From Streptomyces iconiensis (GTDB lineage: Bacteria > Actinomycetota > Actinomycetes > Streptomycetales > Streptomycetaceae), in contig NZ_JANCPR020000073.1 of NCBI RefSeq assembly GCF_028657195.3, forward strand, positions 1-37,459: DNA of 37,459 bases, in the 5' to 3' direction. Positions 15,652 to 24,096 of this stretch are shown here, one piece after another. Within the stretch, counting starts at the first letter, position 1, and each line of letters begins with the position of its first letter. A model generated the notes under the pieces. It did not search any database, was not told where the DNA came from, and was given only the letters and a program-made list of their open reading frames with translations. Made by a program: the position numbers and the translations under genes.

Positions 15652-17316
15652 TCACTTGATGGCGGGCAGAGAGGCCGCCTTCGCCGTTGCCGCTGCCTTG
15701 GCCGGGGACTTCTGCGGCTCAGGTGTCGCGTGCGGACCGCAGGTGAGGTCCTTGGCGTCGACGGTGCCCTTCAGCAGGTAGGCGTCGACGCGCTTGTTGA
15801 TGCAGTCGTTCTTCAGGTTGGTGATGCCGTGCGAGCCCGCGTCCTTCTCCGTGATGAGGCGGGAGCCCTTGAGGCGCTTGTGCAGTTCGACGCCTCCGGG
15901 GTACGGCGTGGCGGCGTCGCGTGTGGCCTGGATCATCAGGACCGGGTGCGCGGTGCGCGCCTTCACGTCGGTGGCCTTGTGCTGCTTGAGGGGCCACACA
16001 CCGCAGGGGTAGTTCATCCAGGCGTTGGACCAGGTGAGGAACGGGTACTTCTCGTGCAGCCTGGTGTTGTCACGGTCCCAGGTCTTCCAGTCGCGCGGCC
16101 ACTGCGCGTCGTTGCACTCGACGGCGGTGTAGACGGCGTTGCTGTTCTCGCTCGCCTTGTTGCCCGCGACATCGGACATGTCAGGAGCCGCGCTCTCGAT
16201 CAGCGGCTTCTCGTCGCCCTTGAGGTAGGCGGACCAGGCCGAGGCGACCCGGGCCCAGGCCGAGTCGTAGTAGGGCGCGCTCTGGAAGAAGCCGAGCAGC
16301 TCGGCCGGGCCGACAGCGCCGCCGATGGGGTCCTTCTTGGCGGTGGCGCGCAGCTCGCGCCATTTGGCCTCGATCTTGGCGGGGGTCGAGCCGATGCCGT
16401 AGACGGCGTCGTGCTTGGCGACCCACTTCTTCCAGTCGTCCCAGCGGGTCTGGAAGGCGATGTCCTGGTCGAGGTTGACGTCGTACCAGATCTTCTTCGG
16501 CGACGGGTTGACCACGCTGTCGGTGATCATCCGGCGGACGTGGCCGGGGAACAGCTCGGCGTAGACGGCGCCCATGTAGGTGCCGTAGGAGACGCCGAGG
16601 AAGTTCAGCTTCTTGTCGCCGAGCGCCGCGCGGATGACGTCGAGGTCACGGGCCGCGTTGGGCGTCGTCATATGGGGCAGCAGGGCGCCGCTGCGCTCCT
16701 TGCAGCCGTCCGCGTACTCCTTGGCGAGCTTGCGCTGTGCGCGCTTGTCGGCCTCGCTGTCCGGAACCGGGTCGTCCTTGGGTGCCTTGACCCACTCCTG
16801 GGGATCGGCACAGGAGATGGGGGCCGAGTGGCCGACGCCGCGCGGGTCGAAGCCCACGAAGTCGTAGGCGGTGGCGGCCTTGGCCCACAGGGGGTTCTTG
16901 TCCGGGATGCGCTTGGGGAAGGCCATTCCCGAGCCGCCGGGGCCGCCGGGGTTGTAGACCAGGGAGCCCTGCCGCTGGGACTTGTCGCCAGTGCTGCGGG
17001 CCCGGTCGACGGCGATCTTGATCTTCTTGCCGTGGGGCTTGGCGTAGTCGACAGGGACGGTGACCCAGCCGCACTGGATGGGAGCCTTGAGGTTCCAGTC
17101 GGCCGGGCAGTCCTTCCAGTCGACGCCGGTACGGGCCGCGCGGGCGGCGGCCTGCTCGACGCCGCGTGCCTCGGCGGAGCCGTGCCGCTTGCCGCTGTCG
17201 CCGCGCTGTGCGGCGCTGCCCTCGGCGGAGGCGGAAGGTACGGATATGAGGCCCGCTGTCAGGGCTCCGGCTGCGAGGGTGCCGGCTGCGGCTATGGCCG
17301 CTTTCCGTCTGTTCAC
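15652..17316 (-). CDS. tap: Secreted tripeptidyl aminopeptidase (Tap-like alpha/beta hydrolase)
   Basis: A 554-residue secreted serine exopeptidase of the Streptomyces Tap family, which removes tripeptides from the N-terminus of extracellular proteins. The signal peptide is basic (MNRRK) then hydrophobic, with SASA-E as a likely cleavage site near residue 31. The oxyanion-hole motif is YNPGGPGGSG (about 121-130), the nucleophile is Ser243 in GVSYGTYMG, and Asp (ATRDAATPYPGG) and His (GSHGITN) close the triad. GTG 17316 (MNRRKAAIAAAG) is preceded by GAGGGGGG about eight bases away; longer readings have no signal peptide. The C-terminal 25 residues are Ala/Lys/Pro-rich. Confidence 0.93.
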   Translation of the reverse strand: MNRRKAAIAAAGTLAAGALTAGLISVPSASAEGSAAQRGDSGKRHGSAEARGVEQAAARAARTGVDWKDCPADWNLKAPIQCGWVTVPVDYAKPHGKKIKIAVDRARSTGDKSQRQGSLVYNPGGPGGSGMAFPKRIPDKNPLWAKAATAYDFVGFDPRGVGHSAPISCADPQEWVKAPKDDPVPDSEADKRAQRKLAKEYADGCKERSGALLPHMTTPNAARDLDVIRAALGDKKLNFLGVSYGTYMGAVYAELFPGHVRRMITDSVVNPSPKKIWYDVNLDQDIAFQTRWDDWKKWVAKHDAVYGIGSTPAKIEAKWRELRATAKKDPIGGAVGPAELLGFFQSAPYYDSAWARVASAWSAYLKGDEKPLIESAAPDMSDVAGNKASENSNAVYTAVECNDAQWPRDWKTWDRDNTRLHEKYPFLTWSNAWMNYPCGVWPLKQHKATDVKARTAHPVLMIQATRDAATPYPGGVELHKRLKGSRLITEKDAGSHGITNLKNDCINKRVDAYLLKGTVDAKDLTCGPHATPEPQKSPAKAAATAKAASLPAIK

Positions 17317-17432
17317 GTGTCTGTCCCCCCTCTGGTGACGCCGCGTGTGGCGGCGGTGGTCGGTGACCACGGTGGTGTCAGGAGGATCTTTCTCTCTCAC
17401 CAGCGGTAAGGGACAGAGCAGTTGGTCGTTCT

Positions 17433-18329
17433 TTACCAAGACGTGAATATGTGCGACTGGTCGAGCAGGCGTCTGAGCTGGAGCGCGTCCGGGGCGACCG
17501 CCGTGACCAGCAGCCCCTGGCCGGCCAGCGGGGTGACGGCTGCGGTCTCCCCCAGCATCCGGGGCTCGGCCGGCCGCTCGGCGAACGCCGGGTCCACCAC
17601 CAGGAGCTGCCCCACCGCACGATGCCCTGCGCCCAGCACGGCGCCGCCGTCCCAACCCGGCGCTCCCGGCCCGTAGTCGAGCTGCTGGTCCAGCAGCGGT
17701 CTGCCCGCCACCCGTACGGTCAGCCGCGTACTGAGGCGGCCCGGCTCCTCCCCCGTACGGCCGAGAACCTGCTCGTCCCGGAGCACCAGGCGGGCCGTGG
17801 GCGCCAGGTCGACCACGAGGTGCTGGCGCAGATCGCTGCCCCGCGCGGAGATGAGCGGTTCCGGCAGCCAGTGCGCGTACGCGTCCTCGCCGACCGTCAG
17901 CCGTACGCCGTACTCCGCGTGCCCCGGCACCCGGCCCGGCAGCGCGATCATCGCCGCGCTGCTGTCGAGGCGCAGGGCCGCGCCCGCCTCCACCCGGGTC
18001 TCCACGGTGAGGCGGTCGCCACCCAGCGGCGCGCTCATCGCGCCGACGAGGGTGACCCGGGCACGCGCCGGGTCGGCCGAACGTGTACGGCGCGGTGCGA
18101 ACGGGCCCTCGCCGCTGAGCAGCGGCAACGCGGTGCCGCCGCGTCCGTCGGAGGCCGCGGTGATGCGGACGTGCGCCCGCACCCCGGCCGGCCCCGCCGC
18201 TGCAGCGGGCGCCACGGCCGCCACGGGTGTCACGGCCACCCGGGGTGCCACGGCCGCCGCGGGTGCCGGCATCGGTGGCGGTGCGGGCCGAGCCGGTGCC
18301 GGGGTGCCCGCGCCGAGTACGGTCGTCAT
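17433..18329 (-). CDS. ureD: Urease accessory protein UreD (UreH)
   Basis: A 298-residue UreD-type scaffold that docks on apo-urease and recruits UreF and UreG for nickel insertion. Family features start near residue 52 (RAHVRITAASDGRGG) and include GGDRLTVETRVEAGAALRLDSS and LVVDLAPTARLVLRDEQVLGR. The first 50 residues are an extra Ala/Pro/Val tail built from imperfect repeats. Despite this, ATG 18329 is well supported because it overlaps the ureG stop as ATGA, implying coupling. It is the last gene of the urease operon; a 116-base gap separates it from tap on the same strand. Confidence 0.9.
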   Translation of the reverse strand: MTTVLGAGTPAPARPAPPPMPAPAAAVAPRVAVTPVAAVAPAAAAGPAGVRAHVRITAASDGRGGTALPLLSGEGPFAPRRTRSADPARARVTLVGAMSAPLGGDRLTVETRVEAGAALRLDSSAAMIALPGRVPGHAEYGVRLTVGEDAYAHWLPEPLISARGSDLRQHLVVDLAPTARLVLRDEQVLGRTGEEPGRLSTRLTVRVAGRPLLDQQLDYGPGAPGWDGGAVLGAGHRAVGQLLVVDPAFAERPAEPRMLGETAAVTPLAGQGLLVTAVAPDALQLRRLLDQSHIFTSW

Positions 18330-19051
18330 GCGGCGTGTGCCGCCTTTCCTGTCCAGTCGGCGAGCTGGGCGCGCACCCAGTCGGCCACAGGGCCGACACC
18401 GGGCTCGCCCCGCAACGACTGGAAGATGACGGGGAGTTCGCCCCGCTGCTCCTTGGCGTCGCGCGCCATGCCCTCCAGGTCGGAGCCGACGTAGGGCGCC
18501 AGGTCCGTCTTGTTGACCACGAGCAGGTCGGCCGTGGAGACGCCCGGGCCGCCCTTGCGGGGGATGTCGTCACCACCCGCGACGTCGATCACGAAGATCT
18601 GCGCGTCGGTCAGCCCCTTGGAGAACGTAGCGGTCAGGTTGTCACCGCCGGACTCGACCAGGATGAGGTCGAGCGGGCCGGCGCCCTGCGAGGCCAGATC
18701 GTCCTCCAGGTCCTCGACGGCCTCCAGGTTGGCCGAGATGTCGTCCCGGATCGCGGTGTGCGGGCAGGCGCCGGTCTCCACGGCGGTGATCCGCTCGGGC
18801 GGAAGGACGGCCTCGCGCAGCAGATACGCCGCGTCCTCGCGCGTGTAGATGTCGTTGGTGACGACCGCGAGGGACAGCTGGTCGCGCAGGGTGCGGCACA
18901 GCGCGGCGACCGTCGCGGTCTTGCCCGAGCCCACCGGCCCGCCCAGCCCGATACGGAGCGCCCGCCGCGTGCCGTCGGGGCGCTGGGGGTGGGCTGCGCT
19001 GTAGGTGTGCCGGTGCGGGAACTTCTCGTCGAGCTCGTGGTCGAGGTGCAT
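18326..19051 (-). CDS. ureG: Urease accessory GTPase UreG
   Basis: A 241-residue SIMIBI GTPase that carries Ni(II) and hydrolyses GTP during urease activation. The P-loop is GPVGSGKT (about 38-45). TNDIYTREDA and ETGACPHTAIRDD contain the nickel-binding Cys-Pro-His. VESGGDNL is the Walker B-like region and VNKTDL the guanine-specificity motif. The N-terminus has a short His-rich segment (HLDHELDEKFPHRHTYSAAH) typical of actinobacterial UreG. ATG 19051 follows GGAGGAGAC. It is separated from ureF by a 287-base repeat-rich gap, unusual for this operon, and coupled to ureD. Confidence 0.95.
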   Translation of the reverse strand: MHLDHELDEKFPHRHTYSAAHPQRPDGTRRALRIGLGGPVGSGKTATVAALCRTLRDQLSLAVVTNDIYTREDAAYLLREAVLPPERITAVETGACPHTAIRDDISANLEAVEDLEDDLASQGAGPLDLILVESGGDNLTATFSKGLTDAQIFVIDVAGGDDIPRKGGPGVSTADLLVVNKTDLAPYVGSDLEGMARDAKEQRGELPVIFQSLRGEPGVGPVADWVRAQLADWTGKAAHAA

Positions 19052-19139
19052 GTCTCCTCCGGAGGGGTTGCGCGGGTCGGCCCTGCGGGCCGTACGGATA
19101 CGGGCGGCCGGGTGGCCGGCGTCCGACGTCCGGAACTGC

Positions 19140-19338
19140 CGTTCCGGGCGGGTCGGTTGGTCGATTGGCCGACTTGTCGATTGGCCAATGGCCGGTGGGC
19201 GGTCAGGCCGGTAGAGAGGTAGGTCGGTAGCAGGTGGGGCGTTAGGTCGGTGGGCCGGTAAGTCAGTGGGCCGGTGGGCCGGTAAGTCGGTGGGTCCAGG
19301 GGCAGGTAGGTCGGCTGACCGGTTGGCCTGGTGGCCGG
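19140..19338. repeat. Degenerate short repeats filling the ureF-ureG gap
   Basis: The ureF-ureG spacer is built of GGTCGGTNGGCC-like words. The clearest unit is a 24-base direct repeat beginning GTGGGCCGGTAAGTC at 19250-19273 and 19274-19297. GTCGATTGGCC occurs twice near 19151-19180. The minus-strand frame linked to ureG stays open here with a DLPAHRPT peptide repeat, but it has no start or ribosome site better than ATG 19051. Confidence 0.65.
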
Positions 19339-20007
19339 TCAGGAGGCGAACAGGCGGACGGGCCAGGTCGCGTGGGCCTCGGCGGTGATGTCGAGGAGCG
19401 GGGCCGAGGCGGCGGGCAGGTCGGCGAGGTCGCCTTCCGCCGCCTCGACGGCTCTTCGCGCCACGTCGTCCGCCTCGGGCGCGAGACGGGCCAGCACGGC
19501 GGTCGCGTCGAACGGGTCGAGGCTCAGAAGACGTACGGCCGCCGTCGCAGGGCCGCTGATGTTCTCGTACGCGCACGCGTGTGCCGCGTCCAGCGGCGTG
19601 AGTCCGGCGGAACGGGCTGCCAGCCCCAGCACGATCGGCTGATGCGCGCCCCTGGGCCGGGCGGCTGCCAGCGCGTCCAGTTCCGGGCACGGCCAGGTGG
19701 CGCGGGCAGCGCGCATCATCTGCCGCCCGAGCTTGCGTGCCGTGCGGCGCAGCGCGGGTGACGGCGTACGGGCGTCCGCCGCCTCGTCGAGCGCGAGCGG
19801 GTCGTGCCCCGCTGCGGCTGCTGCCGCGAGCGCCGCCGCTGTGAGGCCCGCCGTGTGCAGCCGGCCACGGCAGAACGCGCCGAGCGAGGCCGCGTCCTTC
19901 ACCCGGCCCGCCTTCACAGCGGCCTCGGCGCCCCCGCTGTGCGCGTGCCCCCCGGCCGGGAACCGCCCGTCGGCCAGCACGAGCAACGCGGCTGCCGCTC
20001 CACTCAT
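19339..20007 (-). CDS. ureF: Urease accessory protein UreF
   Basis: A 222-residue all-helical UreF, which bridges UreD-urease and UreG and gates GTP hydrolysis during nickel delivery. Typical features are LLVLADGRFPAGGHAHSGG at the N-terminus, the AARPRGAHQPIVLGLAARSAG segment near residue 115, and HACAYENISGPATAAVRLLSLD near 145. ATG 20007 follows GGAGGAG. It lies 234 bases after ureC and 287 bases before ureG; both gaps carry imperfect tandem repeats and are longer than usual for this operon. Confidence 0.92.
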   Translation of the reverse strand: MSGAAAALLVLADGRFPAGGHAHSGGAEAAVKAGRVKDAASLGAFCRGRLHTAGLTAAALAAAAAAGHDPLALDEAADARTPSPALRRTARKLGRQMMRAARATWPCPELDALAAARPRGAHQPIVLGLAARSAGLTPLDAAHACAYENISGPATAAVRLLSLDPFDATAVLARLAPEADDVARRAVEAAEGDLADLPAASAPLLDITAEAHATWPVRLFAS

Positions 20008-20043
20008 CCCTGCTCCTCCTCACCATGACAAGCCCTCGCCCCC

Positions 20044-20140
20044 CGAAGAACGGAAGGCACGGGCCCCCTTCTCTCCGAGGCAACGGCACCGAGCCCGAAC
20101 GCCCTTCCTCTGCGGCGCAACGGCGCCAGGCCCGAACACC
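20044..20140. repeat. Imperfect 36-bp tandem repeat between ureC and ureF
   Basis: GCAACGGCACCGAGCCCGAA (from 20080) recurs as GCAACGGCGCCAGGCCCGAA (from 20116), 36 bases apart. A weaker copy precedes them near 20046. It lies in the 234-base gap downstream of ureC. No hairpin or promoter is evident. Confidence 0.5.
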
Positions 20141-20241
20141 GCAGACCGCCGGTGCCCAACCGGCCGCCACAGACCGGCCCGGCACCGCCGACCACCACCG
20201 TCCCGGCCCCCGCCGGCCCGGAAACCGGAAAAGGGTGCGGC

Positions 20242-21963
20242 TCAGAAGAGGAAGTACCGCTGCGCCATCGGGAGTTGAGCTGCGGGGGCGGGGTCGATGG
20301 GGGTGCCGTCGACCGTGACGGTGAAGGTGTCGGGGTCCACGCGCACGTCGGGACGTGCGTCGTTCTCGCGCATGTCGGCCTTGGTCACGGACCTGGTGTC
20401 GCGGATCGCGACGAACCGTTTGGTGAGGCCGAGCCGTTCGGGCAGCCCGTCGTCGAGGGCGGTCTGCGTCACGAAGTTGAACGAGTTCGATCCCGGCGCA
20501 CGCCCCCTGGCGCCGAACATGGGGCGGGGCAGTACGGGTTGCGGGGTCGGGATGGACGCGTTGGCGTCCCCGATCTGCGCGTAGGCGATCTGCCCGCCCT
20601 TGATGACCGTGAGCGGCTTGACGCCGAAGAACGCGGGGTCCCACAGCACGAGGTCGGCGAGCTTGCCGGGCTCGACGGAGCCGATCTCGGCGTCCATGCC
20701 CTGCGCGACGGCGGGATTGATCGTGTACTTGGCGACGTAGCGGCGCGCGCGCCGGTTGTCGGCGTGCCCGTCGCCCGCGAGGGCGCCGTAGCGCTCCTTC
20801 ATCACGTGCGCGGTCTGCCAGGTACGCAGCACCACTTCGCCGACCCGGCCCATGGCCTGCGAGTCGGAGGAGATGATCGAGATCGCACCGATGTCGTGGA
20901 GCGCGTCCTCGGCCGCGATGGTGCTGGGCCGGATACGGGACTCGGCGAAGGCGAGGTCCTCGGGAACGGCCGGGTTGAGGTGGTGGCAGACCATCAGCAT
21001 GTCGAGGTGTTCCTCGACGGTGTTGACGGTGTGCGGGCGCGTCGGGTTGGTGGACGACGGCAGGACGTTGGCCTCGCCGACGACGGTGATGATGTCGGGC
21101 GCGTGGCCACCTCCCGCACCCTCCGTGTGGTACGCGTGGATGCCACGCCCGGCGATCGCGGCGAGGGTGTCGCCGACGAACCCGGCTTCGTTGAGGGTGT
21201 CGGTGTGGATGGCGAGCTGTGCGCCGGTCTCGTCGCAGACGGTGAGGCAGGCGTCGATGGCGGCCGGTGTCGCGCCCCAGTCCTCGTGGATCTTGAACCC
21301 GACGGCGCCGCCGCGCAGTTGGCTGAACATCGCGTCGCGCGAGACGGTGTTGCCCTTGCCCAGGAGGCCGATGTTGAGGGGCAGTTGCTCCATGCCCTCC
21401 AGGGTGCGGGCCGTGTGCCAGGCGCCTGGCGTGATGGTGGTGGCCTTGGAGCCCTCGGCAGGTCCTGTGCCGCCGCCCACGAGAGTGGTGATGCCGGAGG
21501 CGAGGGCCTCGTCGGCTATCTGGGGGCAGACGAAGTGGACGTGCGCGTCGATGGCACCGGCGGTGAGGATCTTCCCGTTGCCCGCGATGATCTCGGTCTC
21601 GGGGCCGATGACGAGGTCGGGGTGCACGCCGTCCATCGTGTCGGGGTTGCCGGCCTTGCCGAGCGCGGTGATACGCCCGTCGCGGATGCCGATGTCGGCC
21701 TTGACGATGCCCCAGTGGTCGAGGACGAGCGCCCCGGTGATGACGGTGTCGGGGGCGCCTTCGGCACGGGTGGCGAGGGACTGGCCCATGGACTCGCGGA
21801 TGACCTTGCCGCCGCCGAAGACGGCCTCTTCGCCCGAGCGCCCCGGCCCGCCTGCCAGGTCGTCCTCGATCTCTATGACGAGCGAGGTGTCGGCGAGCCG
21901 GACGCGGTCGCCCGTGGTGGGTCCGAACAGGTCGGCGTAGGCGGCTCGGTTCAACTCAAGCAT
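20242..21963 (-). CDS. ureC: Urease alpha subunit UreC
   Basis: A 573-residue catalytic subunit of urease, which hydrolyses urea to ammonia and carbamate. It contributes the dinickel centre: His141 and His143 (HVHFVCPQ), the carbamylated Lys224 (GFKIHEDWG), His253 (AIHTDTLN), His279 (AYHTEG) and Asp367 (SSDSQAMGR). The mobile flap keeps the usual Cys326-His-His (VCHHLNP). It starts at ATG 21963 (MLELNRAAYADLFGPT); AGGAGG lies upstream, and the start overlaps the ureB stop by eight bases. Length and motifs are complete, so the enzyme should be functional. Confidence 0.97.
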   Translation of the reverse strand: MLELNRAAYADLFGPTTGDRVRLADTSLVIEIEDDLAGGPGRSGEEAVFGGGKVIRESMGQSLATRAEGAPDTVITGALVLDHWGIVKADIGIRDGRITALGKAGNPDTMDGVHPDLVIGPETEIIAGNGKILTAGAIDAHVHFVCPQIADEALASGITTLVGGGTGPAEGSKATTITPGAWHTARTLEGMEQLPLNIGLLGKGNTVSRDAMFSQLRGGAVGFKIHEDWGATPAAIDACLTVCDETGAQLAIHTDTLNEAGFVGDTLAAIAGRGIHAYHTEGAGGGHAPDIITVVGEANVLPSSTNPTRPHTVNTVEEHLDMLMVCHHLNPAVPEDLAFAESRIRPSTIAAEDALHDIGAISIISSDSQAMGRVGEVVLRTWQTAHVMKERYGALAGDGHADNRRARRYVAKYTINPAVAQGMDAEIGSVEPGKLADLVLWDPAFFGVKPLTVIKGGQIAYAQIGDANASIPTPQPVLPRPMFGARGRAPGSNSFNFVTQTALDDGLPERLGLTKRFVAIRDTRSVTKADMRENDARPDVRVDPDTFTVTVDGTPIDPAPAAQLPMAQRYFLF

Positions 21964-22267
21964 CGAGGGGGCCTCCTGTTGCTGCGCGGAGCCCGGCGAT
22001 GACGCGCCTGCCGCGGATGGGGACGAGGGCGACATCGACGGGGATGCCGGGCTCGAAGCGGACGGCTGTGCCCGCCGCGATGTCGAGGCGCAGACCGTGC
22101 GCGGCCTCGCGGTCGAACTCCAGCCCGGGATTGGCCTCGGCGAAGTGGTAGTGCGAGCCGACCTGTACGGGCCGGTCTGCGGCGTTGAGCACGGTGAGCC
22201 GGGTCACGTCGGCACCTTCGTTGACCGGCACCGGGGTCTCGGCGTAAAGGATCTCTCCGGGAATCAT
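21956..22267 (-). CDS. ureB: Urease beta subunit UreB
   Basis: A 103-residue structural subunit of the urease (alpha-beta-gamma)3 complex. It begins MIPGEILYAETPVPVNEG and contains VGSHYHFAEANPGLEFDR and the family-typical RFEPGIPVDVALVPIRGRR. It stands as a separate gene rather than fused to gamma. GAGGAG lies about nine bases upstream of ATG 22267. It overlaps ureC by eight bases and is 16 bases after ureA. Confidence 0.96.
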   Translation of the reverse strand: MIPGEILYAETPVPVNEGADVTRLTVLNAADRPVQVGSHYHFAEANPGLEFDREAAHGLRLDIAAGTAVRFEPGIPVDVALVPIRGRRVIAGLRAATGGPLDA

Positions 22268-22283
22268 GGCTGCGCGCTCCTCG

Positions 22284-22586
22284 TCAGGCGATGGGCTCGT
22301 GGACGGTGACGAGCTTGGTGCCGTCGGGGAAGGTCGCCTCCACCTGGACGTCGTGGATCATCTCCGGGATGCCGTCCATGACGTCCTCGCGGGTGAGAAC
22401 GGTGCGCCCTGAGGCCATGAGTTCGGCGACGGTGCGCCCGTCGCGGGCGCCCTCCAGAACATGCGCGGTGATCAGCGCGACGGCCTCGGGGTGGTTGAGG
22501 GCGAGCCCTCGGTCCTTGCGACGCTGCGCCACATCGGCCGCCACGTGTATGAGCAGCCGCTCCTGCTCGTGCGGGGTCAATCGCAT
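22284..22586 (-). CDS. ureA: Urease gamma subunit UreA
   Basis: A 100-residue gamma subunit. Family features are MRLTPHEQERLLIHVAADVA, NHPEAVALITAHVLEGARDG and the C-terminal IHDVQVEATFPDGTKLVTVH. I chose ATG 22586 over a GTG nine bases upstream because GGTGGAG lies just before the ATG and the protein then matches the usual 100 residues. It is the first gene of ureABCFGD. No ureE follows, as in other Streptomyces clusters. Confidence 0.96.
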   Translation of the reverse strand: MRLTPHEQERLLIHVAADVAQRRKDRGLALNHPEAVALITAHVLEGARDGRTVAELMASGRTVLTREDVMDGIPEMIHDVQVEATFPDGTKLVTVHEPIA

Positions 22587-22662
22587 ACTCTCCACCTCAC
22601 CGTCGTCGCGCCGGGGTCGGATAATCCCTGGTCACTCGCGGCGACAGACACGCGGATTAGAT

Positions 22663-22678
22663 GTATCACACAAGTGAA
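22663..22678 (-). promoter_or_regulatory. Candidate GlnR box upstream of ureA
   Basis: On the minus strand TTCAC-N6-GATAC matches the GlnR half-site pattern gTnAc-N6-GaAAc at eight of ten positions. It lies about 77 bases upstream of ureA, in a locally AT-rich stretch. GlnR is known to repress ureA in Streptomyces when nitrogen is ample. A second adjacent box is not clear. Confidence 0.35.
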
Positions 22679-22881
22679 TCCGGGTTCCCGACTGCCCCGG
22701 CCTTCGTGCCGCCGACTGCCGGGGAGGCTAGGGCCACACCGTTTCGTCCGCGTTAAGGATCTGTTCCCACCGTCCGGGCGTCTTCCCGGGAAACGGACCG
22801 TCCTTTCGGGAATCGGAACCCCGGAACCGGAGGGGCCCCGCGGGCCCGCACGACGGCGCAGACCACACCGAGGGGAGAGCC

Positions 22882-24096
22882 ATGCCGGAGGGGGCAACCA
22901 TGCCGGAGGGGACAGGGACGCACGAGGTCACTTTCGCCAACGGCCCCGTGACGCTTGCCGGTTCACTGTCACTTCCGGACGGAGCCGGAGCCGGTGCGGG
23001 GTGCGCCGGGGTGGTGCTGGTCGGCGGTTCCGGCGACACGGACCGGGACAACGACACGTACTTCCCGCCGCTCCGCCGCCGTCTCGTGGCCGCCGGGCTC
23101 GCCGTGCTGTCCTACGACAAGCGCGGCGTCGGCGCTTCGGGCGGCGACTGGCACGCCTCGACCCTGGCGGACCTGGCGGGCGACGCGCACGCGGCGCTGG
23201 ACCACCTCGGCGCGCATCCGCTCGTACGGGCCGGCGCCGTGGGCCTCTTCGGCCACAGCGAGGGCGGCTGGGTGGCCCTGCGCGCCGCCGCCGCGCACGG
23301 AGGGCTCCCCTGGGTGGTGACCAACAGCTGTCCGGGGACGACTCCCGCCGTCCAGGAACGCCACGCACTGGCCCAGGTTCTGCGGCGGACCGCGAGGATC
23401 TCGCGGGAGGAGGCGGAGTCCGTTCTCGCCGTCTACGACGATCTCGTCGAGGCGGGCCGGAACGGTGCGGGGTTCGCAACGGCAAGCCGACTTGTCGACT
23501 CAGCGGGGAGTCCTGGGCTCGCCACCTTCTGGGCCGGAGTGGACGCGCCCGTCTGGGAGTTCCTCAAGCGCAAGCAGGACCACGATCCGCTCCCCGACGC
23601 CCGGCGCCTGCGCTGCCCGCATCTGGCGGTGTTCGGCGGCGCCGATCCACTGGTACCCGTGACCGAGAGCGTCCGCCTCTTCACTGCCACCGCCCGCACA
23701 CCCGGCCGGGACACCCGCGCGACGCTGACCGTCGAGGTGTTCCCCGGCGCCGACCACCGTGTGCGGACGGACGAGGGCACCCGCCTGGCGCCCGGCTACC
23801 CCGAGCGCCTGACCCGGTGGATCGCGGAACGTACACCTGCCGCCCCCGCTCCCCGCCCGACCACCCGCCGCCCAACTGCCCCCGGACCGGCTACTCCAGG
23901 ACCGGCCGCTTCCGGTCCTGCCGCTCCCGGACCGGCTACTTCCGGTCCTGGACCACCGGCCGCTCCTGACCCGGCCGCTCCTCGCCCGACTCCTCACCCG
24001 GCCCGTCGCCCGACCCCTCGCCCGACCCCTCGCCCGACCGGCGAACGGACATCGCGACCAGGGCCCGCAGACCGGCCTCGAATTCCTCGGGAGTGA
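22882..24096 (+). CDS. Alpha/beta hydrolase with long Pro/Ala/Thr tail
   Basis: A 404-residue protein. Residues 13-315 form an alpha/beta hydrolase of the acyl-CoA thioesterase/dienelactone-like group. The nucleophile elbow is GHSEGG (about 124-129), the oxyanion region VLVGGSGDTDRDN, the acid Asp in FGGADPLVPV, and the His in PGADHRV. Residues 316-404 are a low-complexity Pro/Ala/Thr/Arg tail encoded antisense to the end of the TetR gene. Two in-frame ATGs (22882 and 22900) lie in an 18-base duplication, each with a purine-rich site before it. The tail looks like lost-stop readthrough rather than a domain. The substrate is unknown. Confidence 0.8.
   Translation: MPEGATMPEGTGTHEVTFANGPVTLAGSLSLPDGAGAGAGCAGVVLVGGSGDTDRDNDTYFPPLRRRLVAAGLAVLSYDKRGVGASGGDWHASTLADLAGDAHAALDHLGAHPLVRAGAVGLFGHSEGGWVALRAAAAHGGLPWVVTNSCPGTTPAVQERHALAQVLRRTARISREEAESVLAVYDDLVEAGRNGAGFATASRLVDSAGSPGLATFWAGVDAPVWEFLKRKQDHDPLPDARRLRCPHLAVFGGADPLVPVTESVRLFTATARTPGRDTRATLTVEVFPGADHRVRTDEGTRLAPGYPERLTRWIAERTPAAPAPRPTTRRPTAPGPATPGPAASGPAAPGPATSGPGPPAAPDPAAPRPTPHPARRPTPRPTPRPTGERTSRPGPADRPRIPRE
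23897..23948. terminator. Two nested-gene hairpins at the tetR stop
   Basis: CAGGACCGG (23897-23905) pairs with CCGGTCCTG (23912-23920). GGACCGG (23929-23935) pairs with CCGGTCC (23942-23948). The tetR stop codon lies at the loop of the second hairpin, so both could terminate tetR transcription, although the opposite strand is still coding for the hydrolase tail. Confidence 0.5.

Noticed and set aside
17422..17439. TTGGT-N8-ACCAA inverted repeat as an operator of tap
   Set aside because: Five-base arms at the end of ureD are too weak without a promoter to anchor them.
19052..19338. N-terminal extension of UreG with DLPAHRPT repeats
   Set aside because: No start or ribosome site supports it, and UreG from ATG 19051 has normal length and GGAGGAG upstream.
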